Shown: positions 9,408 to 19,294, numbered from the stretch's first letter. The stretch is 64,000 bases of DNA from Betaproteobacteria bacterium (GCA_016195915.1 JACPYS010000015.1:124001-188000); one strand, 5' to 3'. A program made the numbers and translations. Notes: generated by a model from the letters alone, not told the origin.

Positions 9408-10034
9408 TCAGAGCGGAGCGAGCGCGCCGTTCACCAGACGCACGCGCGCGCCCGTATACCAGGACGGGTGCGTGTCCTGAGTGAAGATCCTCGAGTTGCC
9501 GTCATCGAAACGCACGCCGACTTCCCAGGTCTTGCCGGACTTGGCCGATTTTTCAATCTGGTGGCCGGCGAGGCCACCGCCCACCGCACCGAGTACCGTG
9601 CCGGCCGTGCGGTGATTGCTCCCGCCGATCTGACGCCCGAGCACGCCGCCAAGCACACCGCCCGCGACCGCGCCGACGCCGCTCGCCTGGCCCGGCTTGT
9701 CGATTTCACGGATTCCGGTGATCGTGCCGCATTCGCGGCAGACGCTTGCTGGAGGCGGCGCCGGGGACGCGGCGGGCGCCGCCGCAGCGGTAGGAGCGGT
9801 ACTCTTGCGCGCAATGATTCTCTGAATGACGGCATCGCTCACTCCGCCGCCTTTGAGCTTCACCAGGCCATCCGGGCTGGTGTCGAAGCCGGCCTCGGCG
9901 GCGTCGATCGCCTGGAGCACCGTCGCCTCGCCCAATCCGCCTTTGACCATCTTGATCACGTCGTCGTTGGTCATCGGCGCGGCGGTCGCGGCGAATGGGA
10001 GGAGCAGCAGCAATACGGCAATAAGTTTTCGCAT
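9408..10034 (-). CDS. Glycine-zipper 2TM-domain outer membrane-type protein with signal peptide
   Basis: MRKLIAVLLLLLPFAATAAP signal; GVGAVAGGVLGGVLGRQIGGSNHRTAGTVLGAVGGGLAGHQIEK glycine zipper. Confidence 0.8.
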   Translation of the reverse strand: MRKLIAVLLLLLPFAATAAPMTNDDVIKMVKGGLGEATVLQAIDAAEAGFDTSPDGLVKLKGGGVSDAVIQRIIARKSTAPTAAAAPAASPAPPPASVCRECGTITGIREIDKPGQASGVGAVAGGVLGGVLGRQIGGSNHRTAGTVLGAVGGGLAGHQIEKSAKSGKTWEVGVRFDDGNSRIFTQDTHPSWYTGARVRLVNGALAPL

Positions 10035-10157
10035 GGGATACCTCACGTTGTCCAGATGCGGATTGTATCCAATGTGCGCCATGTCCGAGTGGCGAAAGCT
10101 TGGATACATCCATTCAAGATGCCGTCGGATTTCTTCCTGCGCGCCAGCCGCAAGACG

Positions 10158-10232
10158 TCAGCCGTGCCAGTCGACCAGATTCAGACCCGGTACGCGGCCG
10201 AACTCGCGCAAGTTACGCGTGACCAGCGCGTA
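10158..10232 (-). pseudogene. C-terminal stub of a VapC-type PIN toxin
   Basis: VYALVTRNLREFGRVPGLNLVDWHG* immediately downstream of vapB; no PIN N-terminus present. Confidence 0.6.
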
Positions 10233-10237
10233 CACGG

Positions 10238-10468
10238 CTACAGGCGTTCGCGGGCGATGTCCCTCGCGCCCGGCCTGCGAATCCGTTCGGCCGAGGGCAG
10301 ATCGGTCCACGCCCCCGCAAGCGCCGTCACCGCCGCGGGCCACTCGCTCCGCGCGCGCCGGTCGATGCGCCCGGCCACCCATTTGCTGAGCGACACGCCA
10401 TCGGCGCGCGCGGACGCCCGCGCCTGCTTCTCGGTCTGTTCATCGAGGTAAATCGTGACCTGACCCAT
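10238..10468 (-). CDS. VapB/CopG-like antitoxin
   Basis: MGQVTIYLDEQTEKQARASARADGVSLSKWVAGRI ribbon-helix-helix pattern. Confidence 0.75.
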   Translation of the reverse strand: MGQVTIYLDEQTEKQARASARADGVSLSKWVAGRIDRRARSEWPAAVTALAGAWTDLPSAERIRRPGARDIARERL

Positions 10469-10712
10469 GACGTCCTCTCTATCCCGTACATGTGGGAGTA
10501 TATTTTACGCACCCGCCGATTCGCAACGTGTCCGGCTCGTGGGTCTTTCCATGTCATGGCGGGACCGTTTCGGTGCCGCGGTACTGACGCGCTGCTCGTT
10601 GGGTAGGATTGTTACTTGGTTTCAGTATTACTCGGGAGGCGCCGTGCGCAGAAGGAGAGACGGACTCGCGGTGATCGCGTAGGCTGAATGGATTCTCGAT
10701 TTCCGTTGCAGG

Positions 10713-10828
10713 CTTCAGCGTACGGTCTCAGCAGCGCAGAAACCAGGAAACGAACCCTCCTGCATCGGCTTGGCGATGAAATACCCTTGTGCTACGTCAC
10801 AGCCCGCGGCCTTCAGCGCATCCCAGTC
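10713..10828 (-). repeat. Partial duplicate of the EAL gene 3' end (copy A)
   Basis: Gapless 116-bp match to 11261-11376, about 13 mismatches by manual alignment; encodes DWDALKAAGCDVAQGYFIAKPMQEGSFPGFCAAETVR*. Confidence 0.85.
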
Positions 10829-11107
10829 GACGACGTCTACTACTGGGCACCAGCGCAGGCGCGGCAACTCGAGGTCGACTTTCTTCTCCAGCGCGGCCGC
10901 GAACTGTTGGCGATCGAGGTGAAGACCTCGCCACGCCTGCAGCCCGCGCAGTTCGCGGGGCTTTCGGCGATCGCAGAACTTCCCAACGTCGTGCGACGGA
11001 TCCTGGTGTACGGCGGTACGCGCCGCCTCAGAACGCCGGCTGGAATTGACGTCTTGCCGCTCGCGAATTTCCTTGCCGCGCTGGAACAGGGAAAGCTCTG
11101 GCCGTGA
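10829..11107 (+). pseudogene. C-terminal fragment of a DUF4143-type AAA+ ATPase
   Basis: VYYWAPAQARQLEVDFLLQRGRELLAIEVKTSPRLQPAQFAGLSAIAELPNVVRRILVYGG; nuclease-like E-x-K strand; ATPase N-terminus absent. Confidence 0.65.
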
Positions 11108-11260
11108 CGGGAGGCGCGAACGTATTCCGCGGTACAGGGTTGGAATCGCAGCTTGGGCGGTAAAGCCGCTTCGATTGTCACACAGCGCATTTCCTAGTCA
11201 CTCTCGGCATCGAACCACGTCGTTGGTAGCCAGCGTGATGGCTTCCTCCACGCAACGTAA

Positions 11261-11376
11261 CTTCAGCGTACGGTTTCAGCAGCGCAGAACGCCAGAAATG
11301 CACTTTCCTGCATCGGCTTGGCGATGAAATACCCTTGCGCTACGTCGCAGCCCGCAGCCTTCAGCACATCCCAGTC
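11261..11376 (-). repeat. 3' end of the intact EAL gene (copy B of the 116-bp repeat)
   Basis: Direct repeat of 10713-10828. Confidence 0.85.
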
Positions 11377-12459
11377 TTGCTGCGTTTCCACGCCCTCGGC
11401 GACGCTCTTGATGTCAAGGCGGCGTGCCATTTCCACACTTGACTCGAAGATGGCGCGCGACGAGGGATTCGCCGCGCATCCGGTGACGAAGCTTTGGTCG
11501 ATCTTGAGCTCAGTGAACGGCACGCGCGTCAATTGCTGCAGGCTGGAGAAACCGGTTCCGTAGTCGTCAACCGATAGACCGAAACCTCGCATCCGCAGGC
11601 GGGCGAGATTTTCCAGAGCAGGCGCAACCTCGGTCATGGCCGTGGTTTCGGTTATCTCGAGAATCATATGATGCGGATGGAGCCCGGCCGAGCGCACGAC
11701 CTGCGTGATCTGGTCGGCCAGCGACGTGTCGGTGAGTGAGACGAGCGAGAGGTTCACGGACACGGTCAGTTCCAATCCACGCTCACGCCACGCGCAGCAG
11801 GCGTTCGCTGCCTTTTCCAGCATCAGCAGCGTGAGCGCATCGATCTTTCCGCTTTGCTCGAGCAGCGCAATGAACGCGTAAGGGGCGACCAGGCCGTGTT
11901 CCGGATGGCGCCAACGAGCCAGCGCTTCCGCACCCAGCACCAGGCCGCTCGCGAGTTCCACCTTGGGCTGGAAGAACGGTTCGAACTGTTTTTCCTGCAC
12001 ACCGTGAAGAATCTGCTCGAGACTGAAGCGCGCGGACCAAGCGGAAGCGCGCGCGGGCTGCGCCTTGGGTGGTTCGTACCGTGTGATCAGGTTTTCGAGC
12101 GCTTCGAGAGTCACCGGTTTCTCGATCACGCCGAGCAGCCGCACGCCGTATGCCCGCGCCATTTTGCCAACCGAGTTCAGAAGCGAGCGGTCCTGCGCAC
12201 TGGCGATGATGACCGAAACCGCGCGGTCCGCCTGTCCCAGATGCCGGATGAATTCCATGCCATCCATTTCCGGCATGTCCAGATCGCACACCACCAGATC
12301 CGCTATCGCCGCGCCCTGAATCGACACCAGCGCCTGCCTGCCGTCGCCGGCCTCCTGCACTTCCCGAGCGCCCAGCGACCGCAACATGCGCGCCACTGTC
12401 CGTCGCTGGAAATCATCGTCCTCGACGACCAATGCGACCAATCCGTCAGCTACAGTCAT
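11263..12459 (-). CDS. Response regulator with REC and EAL (c-di-GMP phosphodiesterase) domains
   Basis: REC (VVCDLDMPEMDGMEFI) then EAL with GAEALARWRHPEHG and DDYGTGFSSLQQL intact. Confidence 0.93.
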   Translation of the reverse strand: MTVADGLVALVVEDDDFQRRTVARMLRSLGAREVQEAGDGRQALVSIQGAAIADLVVCDLDMPEMDGMEFIRHLGQADRAVSVIIASAQDRSLLNSVGKMARAYGVRLLGVIEKPVTLEALENLITRYEPPKAQPARASAWSARFSLEQILHGVQEKQFEPFFQPKVELASGLVLGAEALARWRHPEHGLVAPYAFIALLEQSGKIDALTLLMLEKAANACCAWRERGLELTVSVNLSLVSLTDTSLADQITQVVRSAGLHPHHMILEITETTAMTEVAPALENLARLRMRGFGLSVDDYGTGFSSLQQLTRVPFTELKIDQSFVTGCAANPSSRAIFESSVEMARRLDIKSVAEGVETQQDWDVLKAAGCDVAQGYFIAKPMQESAFLAFCAAETVR

Positions 12460-15443
12460 TCCCGCTCCATGTTTGCGCCGGCCGTTCCGGCAATATGCGC
12501 ATCAAGACTTTTCAACGCGCGGTCCATAGCCGCTTCGGCCGCACCGGTGTCCTCAAGGTTTGCTTGTCGCGCGGCGTTCTCGATCGCTTCGCACGCCGCC
12601 GCCAGGTCTTGCGCCCCGACCATCCGGCTAGAGCCTTTCATGCGATGGGCGATGCGCGCGCAAACCGGGAAGTCCTGCTTGATCATCGCCGTGTGGAGTC
12701 CGGCGCGATCGGATCGGGTCTGGGTGATGAAATCCAGCAGAATTTCCGCCCGCTCGGCAGCGGTCGCGGCAATCTTGTCCAGACCCGCAAAGGCGTTGAC
12801 CGTCGCTTGCGTTCCACTCGAATCTTCATCTCCGGGATCGATGGGGCCGGTGGTCGCGACGGGCGGCAGCCACTTCGCGAGCATACGCTTCAGCGCCTCC
12901 AACTCGGCGGGCTTGGTCAGAATATCGTCCATTCCCGCCGCGTAGCACAGGGCCGCCGCACCGGGGAGTACGTTCGCGGTCCATGCGATGATCGGCGTCC
13001 GCGGACGGCTTTCCCGGGCTTCGATTTCGCGTATAGCCCGGGAAAGGGCATAGCCGTCCATACCCGGCATGTTGCAGTCGGTGATGACCAGGGCAAATCC
13101 GCCCGCTTGGTACAGGGCGAGCGCCTCGTGTCCGTCCGCGGCCGTCTGCGCGCGCAACCCCAGTGCTGCAATCTGGCGCGACAGCAATTCGCGATTGGTC
13201 GAGTGGTCGTCCACCGCCAGCACCAGCGGTCCTGCGCCGGCCGCGACGCGCGCGCGCAGGGGCGCAATGGTCGTTGCCGCCTCGCTCCCGAATTCGGCCG
13301 GCGCGGCGTCGGAGATCGGCAGCGTGAGCGACAAGCTCATCGTGGTTCCCATACCCGGCACGCTTTCCGCTTGGATGGTGCCGCCCATCATCTCCGCCAA
13401 GCGTTGGCTGATCGATAACCCGAGTCCGGTTCCGCCATACAAGCGCGCGGTGCTCGCGGCCGCCTGCTCGAACGGCTGAAACAGGCGCTGTTGCACGTCC
13501 GGCTCGATGCCGATGCCGGTGTCCTTCACCGAGAAGCGCACGGTGTCGGCGTCGCCTGCACGCCCGAGCAACTCCGCCCGGACTTCAACGTAACCATCGG
13601 CGGTGAACTTGAGCGCGTTGCTCACGAAATTGTTGAGGATCTGCAACACACGCAGCTGATCGGCAAGCAGCGATGGACTGATGCGCGGATCGACAATCTT
13701 AGTCAGCGTTAGATCCTTGGCGCTCGCCACTGCATGGTAGGTATTCACGACACGTCGCAGGAGTTGCGCCATGGACACGGGCTCGACCCGGATTTCGAGC
13801 TTTCCCGCCTCGATCTTGGCGTGATCCAGAACATCGTCGATGATACGAACCAGGCCGCGCCCCGAATCACGCGCGATCTGCAGCGAGTCGCGCTGCTCGC
13901 CGTCGAGCCGCGACAGACCGAGCAACTCCAGCATGCCCAGCAGGCCGTTGAGCGGCGTGCGGATTTCATGGCTCATCGCGGCAAGGAACATGTCCTTGGC
14001 AGCATTGGCGTGTTCGGCCTCGTCCTTGGCGGCGACCACCGCGTGCTCGGCTTCCTTGCGCTCGGTGATGTCGCGCACGATACCGGTGTAGTGGCGTTCA
14101 CCGCCCAGCCTCATCTCGCTCACCGCAAGCTCCAGCGGGAACGTGCTGCCGTCCTTGCGCCTGCCCATGACCTCGCGCCCGATGCCGATGATGCGCGCCT
14201 CGCCGGTGGTGCGGTAATGTTCGAGATAATCGTCGTGCTGGCTGTGGTAAGGCTCAGGCATCAGCATCTTGATGTTGCGCCCAATCACTTCAGTGGCGGC
14301 ATACCCGAAAACGCGCAGAGCGGCGGGGTTGAGTGTCTCGATCCTGCCTCGCTCGTTGATGGTGATGATTCCATCCACCACGGTATCAAGGATGCTCTGG
14401 ATTCGAGTGGAACTATCGCGCACTGCCGCGATCGACACGTCCAGTTCCTTGTTCACAGCCATCAATTCGGTGGTTCTGTCCTGCACGTGCTGACGCTCTT
14501 GGCGCTCGCTTGAATGCGCTGCGACCAGCCGGGCATAGAGCCTGCCGTTCTCGATCAGCAGCACCATGAGCACAAAGCTTGCCGCCAGCAGCCCATAGAT
14601 CCGGCCGACATAGAAGCCGAGGTCGAACCGGCCGGCATTGAGGACCGCAGCCAGTGCGATATCGAAGAGCCACGCGCACATCACGACCGTGAGCCACAGG
14701 TCGAGCACGGTGTGCGGCCGTTGCCGCCACAGGACGACCACCGCGAGGAGACTCAATGCCCACACGCTCGAGACGACAGCGATCATCGCACGGGTGTAGT
14801 GATTGTCCTGCATGATTGCGGGAAGAGAGTTTTGGCCCATCGTGACAAGGAGCGTGAGTACACACACGACGATAAGAACCGCGGCAACGCCGGAAAGGAT
14901 GATCACGCCGACGCGGCGCCGCGGTCGCTCGCCTGTTCCGGTAGGCTCGGGCGCCTGTTCCTTGAGCAGTGCGTAGGCGATGACGAGAAGCGGAAATCCG
15001 CCATGCCAGAACATGTACAGCCAGGCCGTGCTCTGGGGCCCGGCACCTAGCAAGCCGGTCTGCGAGAACAGGCCGGGAAAAGTAAGTGCGTGCGAAATAG
15101 CCATGAAAGCAGTAAACAGGTAGCCACTGGCGAGTACGAAGAGCGCCCGCAATCGCAGGATGTTGAACTGACCGAACAGAAGGATCGCCGTGAGCAGATC
15201 GCTGATCGCGATCGACGATTCATAGACGGGGATGAACGCCCAAACCTGCGCGAGCGGAACCGTTGCAAACGGCGCTGCAGCGAGAAAAATTCCGACGGAC
15301 ACCAACACGGACGCGAGCGCAAGCCGACGCTCGCGGCGCCCCGCAGGCATTGTTGACAGGAAAACCCGGCCGCCGTCCGTCATTTCGCGTACCACGCTGC
15401 TGATATCCGCAACACACCCGGAACTCGCAGAAATCAACTCCAA
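12456..15443 (-). CDS. Hybrid sensor histidine kinase (membrane MASE-like N-terminus, PAS, HisKA, HATPase, REC, Hpt)
   Basis: MSHEIRTPLNGLLGML H-box, GGTGLGLSISQRLAEMMGG, REC ALVITDCNMPGMDGYAL, Hpt AHRMKGSSRMVGA; TGA/ATG overlap with the EAL gene. Confidence 0.92.
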   Translation of the reverse strand: MELISASSGCVADISSVVREMTDGGRVFLSTMPAGRRERRLALASVLVSVGIFLAAAPFATVPLAQVWAFIPVYESSIAISDLLTAILLFGQFNILRLRALFVLASGYLFTAFMAISHALTFPGLFSQTGLLGAGPQSTAWLYMFWHGGFPLLVIAYALLKEQAPEPTGTGERPRRRVGVIILSGVAAVLIVVCVLTLLVTMGQNSLPAIMQDNHYTRAMIAVVSSVWALSLLAVVVLWRQRPHTVLDLWLTVVMCAWLFDIALAAVLNAGRFDLGFYVGRIYGLLAASFVLMVLLIENGRLYARLVAAHSSERQERQHVQDRTTELMAVNKELDVSIAAVRDSSTRIQSILDTVVDGIITINERGRIETLNPAALRVFGYAATEVIGRNIKMLMPEPYHSQHDDYLEHYRTTGEARIIGIGREVMGRRKDGSTFPLELAVSEMRLGGERHYTGIVRDITERKEAEHAVVAAKDEAEHANAAKDMFLAAMSHEIRTPLNGLLGMLELLGLSRLDGEQRDSLQIARDSGRGLVRIIDDVLDHAKIEAGKLEIRVEPVSMAQLLRRVVNTYHAVASAKDLTLTKIVDPRISPSLLADQLRVLQILNNFVSNALKFTADGYVEVRAELLGRAGDADTVRFSVKDTGIGIEPDVQQRLFQPFEQAAASTARLYGGTGLGLSISQRLAEMMGGTIQAESVPGMGTTMSLSLTLPISDAAPAEFGSEAATTIAPLRARVAAGAGPLVLAVDDHSTNRELLSRQIAALGLRAQTAADGHEALALYQAGGFALVITDCNMPGMDGYALSRAIREIEARESRPRTPIIAWTANVLPGAAALCYAAGMDDILTKPAELEALKRMLAKWLPPVATTGPIDPGDEDSSGTQATVNAFAGLDKIAATAAERAEILLDFITQTRSDRAGLHTAMIKQDFPVCARIAHRMKGSSRMVGAQDLAAACEAIENAARQANLEDTGAAEAAMDRALKSLDAHIAGTAGANMERE

Positions 15444-15588
15444 GGTCGTTTCGGCACTTTCGACTGCACATGGACCCCGCTACGAAACTACCGGTAGATT
15501 GCGTTCACAAAGGATCGGATCCCGCCTATGACTTCTTGAGAAATCTATCAGCATTCGAGCTCTTGCTTGCGCACTCGCGAAATTCGCT

Positions 15589-15604
15589 TGTGATCTACAT
15601 CACG
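15589..15604. promoter_or_regulatory. CRP-like palindrome
   Basis: TGTGATCTACATCACG versus TGTGA-N6-TCACA, one mismatch; about 146 bp upstream of the hybrid kinase gene. Confidence 0.35.
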
Positions 15605-16045
15605 AACCTGCGACGGTTGCACCGAGTGGTCTAGAAACCGATACGCGCTATCCGCCTATCAACGATGTGGTTATCGTGATGGCGCCTTTGCGTGCATCAC
15701 CGAACAAGATTCGAATTTCACGCAGGCGGCGCTGCGTCCGATTCTTCGCCGCGGAACAGCCGGTCGAGCACTAAAAGTATTCGACACGACGAAAGCAATC
15801 TTCCGAAGCACATGACGGGTCGCAAGGCGGGCTCGTCCTCCGGTCGGAATCAGCTGGTCGCCTTTCCCTTTATATGGTGAATCGCGCATGAATGACCACC
15901 GTTGCCCGAGCTCCGCGATTTGCGCATTGCCCGTGAGCACAAGTTCGACGGCGTCATTGCCCACGGTCAGGCAGTTGGCAAACTGGCGACGCGACTTGCG
16001 TATGCGACGCGTACTACACGCCGACACTCTCGCTACGCGCGAAGA

Positions 16046-16507
16046 TCAAGCGCCACCACCCTTGCGTGATTGCGCATGTAACATGACAAGAATGCCGTAG
16101 GCGGCGCCGCCCACAACGAGCAAAATCACCGGGACGATGACAAATACAATTGCGGAGGTCGACGATGCACGAGGGCGCGACACCGCATCGACCGCCTCCA
16201 GGTAAAAATATGCCGAGGCGGCGGTAACCAGGCAGGAAAAGACAAGTCCAGCAATTTGATAAGAGCGTCCGCTCCCATCGCTTGCGATTCGCTTACCCAG
16301 TTTCGCAAACAAGACATACGGCGCGACAACCAGCGTACCGACGAAAAGCAGGCTGGCAAGCGTTGCGGTGAAGGCAATCACCCGCTCAAACCCTTTGGTC
16401 CATGCCATGTTGGCTTGAAATGCGTCCCTCGATGCCCACCCGACGGGGATAAGGGAAATGAGTACCCCGATATAGACGACAGCAAGCTCCGCCTTTCTCA
16501 GCATCAT
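16046..16507 (-). CDS. Hypothetical membrane protein with four predicted TM segments
   Basis: MMLRKAELAVVYIGVLISLIPVGW... with repeated hydrophobic stretches. Confidence 0.6.
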   Translation of the reverse strand: MMLRKAELAVVYIGVLISLIPVGWASRDAFQANMAWTKGFERVIAFTATLASLLFVGTLVVAPYVLFAKLGKRIASDGSGRSYQIAGLVFSCLVTAASAYFYLEAVDAVSRPRASSTSAIVFVIVPVILLVVGGAAYGILVMLHAQSRKGGGA

Positions 16508-16583
16508 CGCGCTCTTAACTCCGCCGAAAAAGGAACTCACATGCCCATTGCCTCGGCACCGAAGCAAGCGGCTTCGAAACAGC

Positions 16584-16835
16584 TCACGTCCGGTCCCGGT
16601 CTTCGGAGACCGATTGCGTGCTGTCGGCGCCGCCATTGAGCGATCCGAGCATGCGCATATAGCCCCGGCGCAGCTTGCGCGCCGCGAACGGATTGACAGA
16701 GGACGTCGCCTCAACGGGCGCAATCCGGGCAACGGCCTTCCCGCGGTCCGTGACAATGATGGCCCCGAGCTTTTCGCTGCGCCTGACCCACTCGCCGGTC
16801 TTCGCGTGCAACTCTCGAATCGAGATTGATTTCAT
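16584..16835 (-). CDS. Phd/YefM family antitoxin (orphan)
   Basis: MKSISIRELHAKTGEWVRRSEKLGAIIVTDRGKAVARIAPVE. Confidence 0.8.
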   Translation of the reverse strand: MKSISIRELHAKTGEWVRRSEKLGAIIVTDRGKAVARIAPVEATSSVNPFAARKLRRGYMRMLGSLNGGADSTQSVSEDRDRT

Positions 16836-16912
16836 GTGTCACATCTGCTGCCTGCGGGCAAGCGGCGGCGCGTCATTTCTACACTATCCTTCACCATTCT
16901 CCCGGAACCCGG

Positions 16913-19279
16913 ATGAACCAGTCTTCCGATCAGTTGTTGACTCAGCCTTGGCCGCGAGCGGTGGTTGCCGCCGCCTGCCTTCTCGCCGCGTCGTGCGGAA
17001 CGACGCCGATGCGCAGTAGCGCAGACGGCGACGCATTGCGTGTCAGGGTCGAAGAGGTCCTTGCTATAAGTGGCTTGGGTGCGGATGCCCTCTCGATCAT
17101 CGACAACATCGTCCGCCACGAGACGACGGCGCCACCCTTCGCTCCGCCAATCGTGCGCGAGTTGTTCGCCGATCCGCTCGCGGCCGCGGATGCGGCGGCG
17201 TTTTTCGAGCGCTCGGTCCCCGGCGCACTGCAGCAACTGGTCGAGGAGATTTCCACGCCGCTCACGCGTAACGACGGTCCGCCGATCCTGATCCTCGATT
17301 TGCTCGAGCCCTATCTCGCCGAACTCGCCGCCGCCCAACACAGGTTGCGCTCGGCCGTGAAGGATGGAGCAATCGATCCCGCGCCGATCCTGCGCAAGCT
17401 CGAGGGTGTACTTCCCTTGACGGCCGAGATGGACCCCGTGGCAAGGGCAGTCGATCCGGCAGCGATCGAGCGCGCGAACAATCTCTTTCTCGCGGCTACG
17501 GCGCGATTCATTCGCGTGCTGCGCGCAACAGCAGGACGCATTGAGTTCCCCGACAGACCGCTGCGCTTCGACTCGCCTGTCGGAGTCGTGTCCATCGGCA
17601 CCGCGGGCGACGACCGGCATGGACCCGACGCCGCGGTGATTGTCGATCCTGGCGGCAACGACGTGTATGAGCGCGCCCCGGCCACCGGCGGCGCGATATC
17701 AATAATCGTCGACCTCGCCGGCGACGACCATTACATCGGCAGCGATCTCGCGATGCTCGGTTTCTCCGCGATCGTGGACTTCTCCGGTAACGATCGCTAC
17801 GAAATGCAAGGGCCGGGGCTGGGCGCGGCGATCGCGGGTGCCTCCATCCTCATCGACTTCGCAGGCGACGACACCTACGAAGCGGGTGTCTTCGGCGAGG
17901 GCGCGGCCGCATTTGGCATCGGCGCCCTCGTCGACCTGCGCGGCAACGATACCTACCGGATTGCGTCGGGCGGCCAGGGCCTCGGCATGATCGGCGGCAT
18001 CGGCCTGCTCTGGGACCGCGCCGGCAACGATGCCTATTTCGCGCGTGGCTTCCCGGACCTCTACGATCGCGGTGGAGGGATCAGCATGGCGCAGGGGGCC
18101 GGGCTCGGCCATCGCACGCGCTACGGCGGCGGCATCGGCATCCTGCGCGACGACGGCGGGGACGACCGCTACGAAGCGGAAATGTTCGCACAGGGCGTCG
18201 GCTATTTCTACGGCGCGGGACTGCTCTGGGACCGCGGCGGCGACGATCGCTACCGCGCCGTGCGCTACGCTCAAGGCAACGGGGTGCACGAGGCTGTCGG
18301 CATTCTGCGCGACGACTCCGGCGACGACCGCTACACGCTTTCTTTCGGCGTCGGACAGGGCATGGGGCTCGACCTGTCGGTGGGAATGCTGTTCGACGGC
18401 GCGGGTGATGACCAGTACGAGTCGCGAATTCTGGCCCAGGGCGCAGCGACCGCAAATGGACTTGGCATCCTCATCGACGCCGGTGGCGCCGACCGCTGGA
18501 GCATGGCTGCGGGCGGAAAGGGATGGGGAGAGGCAGAGCGGTTGCGCGGTTTGCCATCGTTAGGAATCCTTCTTTACGATCCGGCGCGGGCCGTATTCGA
18601 GCGCGAGGGAAAGACGGTGGCCGCCCCCTCAGAGACCGCTGCCCTTCACGGCTCGGCAGCCGACGCCCCTGTGGCGCAGGAGGTAATGGCCGCCCCGCGC
18701 TGCCCCGCATCCGCGGCCAGCTCGCAGGGTGACGGTCCGCCGCTCGACGAAGCGCTGCGCAAGCTCGAGGGCGGGTTCATCGAAGGCACTGCCGACCCGG
18801 GGCTTTTCGCCGGAGTGCGCCGGCAGCTCGCGGCGCAATTGCGTGCGAGCATTGCCACGCTGTCTCCGAACGACTTCGACGTGGTGCATTCCCTGGGCGA
18901 GGCGCTGCGCTGCACGCTCTTCGTCGCGGATGCGGGTGAAGCGCAGACCCTGTGGAACGAAATCGAACGCGCACTTGCGCAAGAGCCGGCGACGCCGTAT
19001 GCGGGCACGTTCGTGTTCGCACTGCGCGCCCGCCCTGCGCAAGCTGCACAGATGGAACGCATCCTGGACTTGCTCGATGCTCATCCGCGCTGCGGCTTGC
19101 GTGCGAGCGCGCTTTCGCTGCTCAGCACGGGCGCCATGACCGCCGCAGCCCGCGTTCAAACGGCGCTGCGCTCCTCGTGCTGGCGGCTCCAAGCGCAGGC
19201 GCTCGCGGTGCTCAAGAGCCTCGGTCGCGCGCCGCAGGACGTGACTTCGCTGCCGTCTTTCCTTCGCAGCACGCGCTGA
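16913..19279 (+). CDS. Lipoprotein with tandem G(D/N)DxY repeats (predicted repetitive beta fold)
   Basis: Lipobox LLAASCG; successive GNDVY, GDDHY, GNDRY, GDDTY, GNDTY, GNDAY, GDDRY x3, GDDQY, GADRW. Confidence 0.75.
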   Translation: MNQSSDQLLTQPWPRAVVAAACLLAASCGTTPMRSSADGDALRVRVEEVLAISGLGADALSIIDNIVRHETTAPPFAPPIVRELFADPLAAADAAAFFERSVPGALQQLVEEISTPLTRNDGPPILILDLLEPYLAELAAAQHRLRSAVKDGAIDPAPILRKLEGVLPLTAEMDPVARAVDPAAIERANNLFLAATARFIRVLRATAGRIEFPDRPLRFDSPVGVVSIGTAGDDRHGPDAAVIVDPGGNDVYERAPATGGAISIIVDLAGDDHYIGSDLAMLGFSAIVDFSGNDRYEMQGPGLGAAIAGASILIDFAGDDTYEAGVFGEGAAAFGIGALVDLRGNDTYRIASGGQGLGMIGGIGLLWDRAGNDAYFARGFPDLYDRGGGISMAQGAGLGHRTRYGGGIGILRDDGGDDRYEAEMFAQGVGYFYGAGLLWDRGGDDRYRAVRYAQGNGVHEAVGILRDDSGDDRYTLSFGVGQGMGLDLSVGMLFDGAGDDQYESRILAQGAATANGLGILIDAGGADRWSMAAGGKGWGEAERLRGLPSLGILLYDPARAVFEREGKTVAAPSETAALHGSAADAPVAQEVMAAPRCPASAASSQGDGPPLDEALRKLEGGFIEGTADPGLFAGVRRQLAAQLRASIATLSPNDFDVVHSLGEALRCTLFVADAGEAQTLWNEIERALAQEPATPYAGTFVFALRARPAQAAQMERILDLLDAHPRCGLRASALSLLSTGAMTAAARVQTALRSSCWRLQAQALAVLKSLGRAPQDVTSLPSFLRSTR

Positions 19280-19294
19280 TTGGCCGCCATCCGT

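Noticed and set aside
10467-10682. 71-aa ORF between vapB and the DUF4143 fragment
   Set aside because: No motif or convincing ribosome-binding context; likely noncoding relic DNA.
15660-16075. Short ORFs on both strands, including + strand LPELRDLRIAREHKFDGVIAHGQAVGKLATRLA, as a possible gene remnant
   Set aside because: Looks faintly protein-like but too short, with no family recognised and no intact start/stop context; left unannotated.
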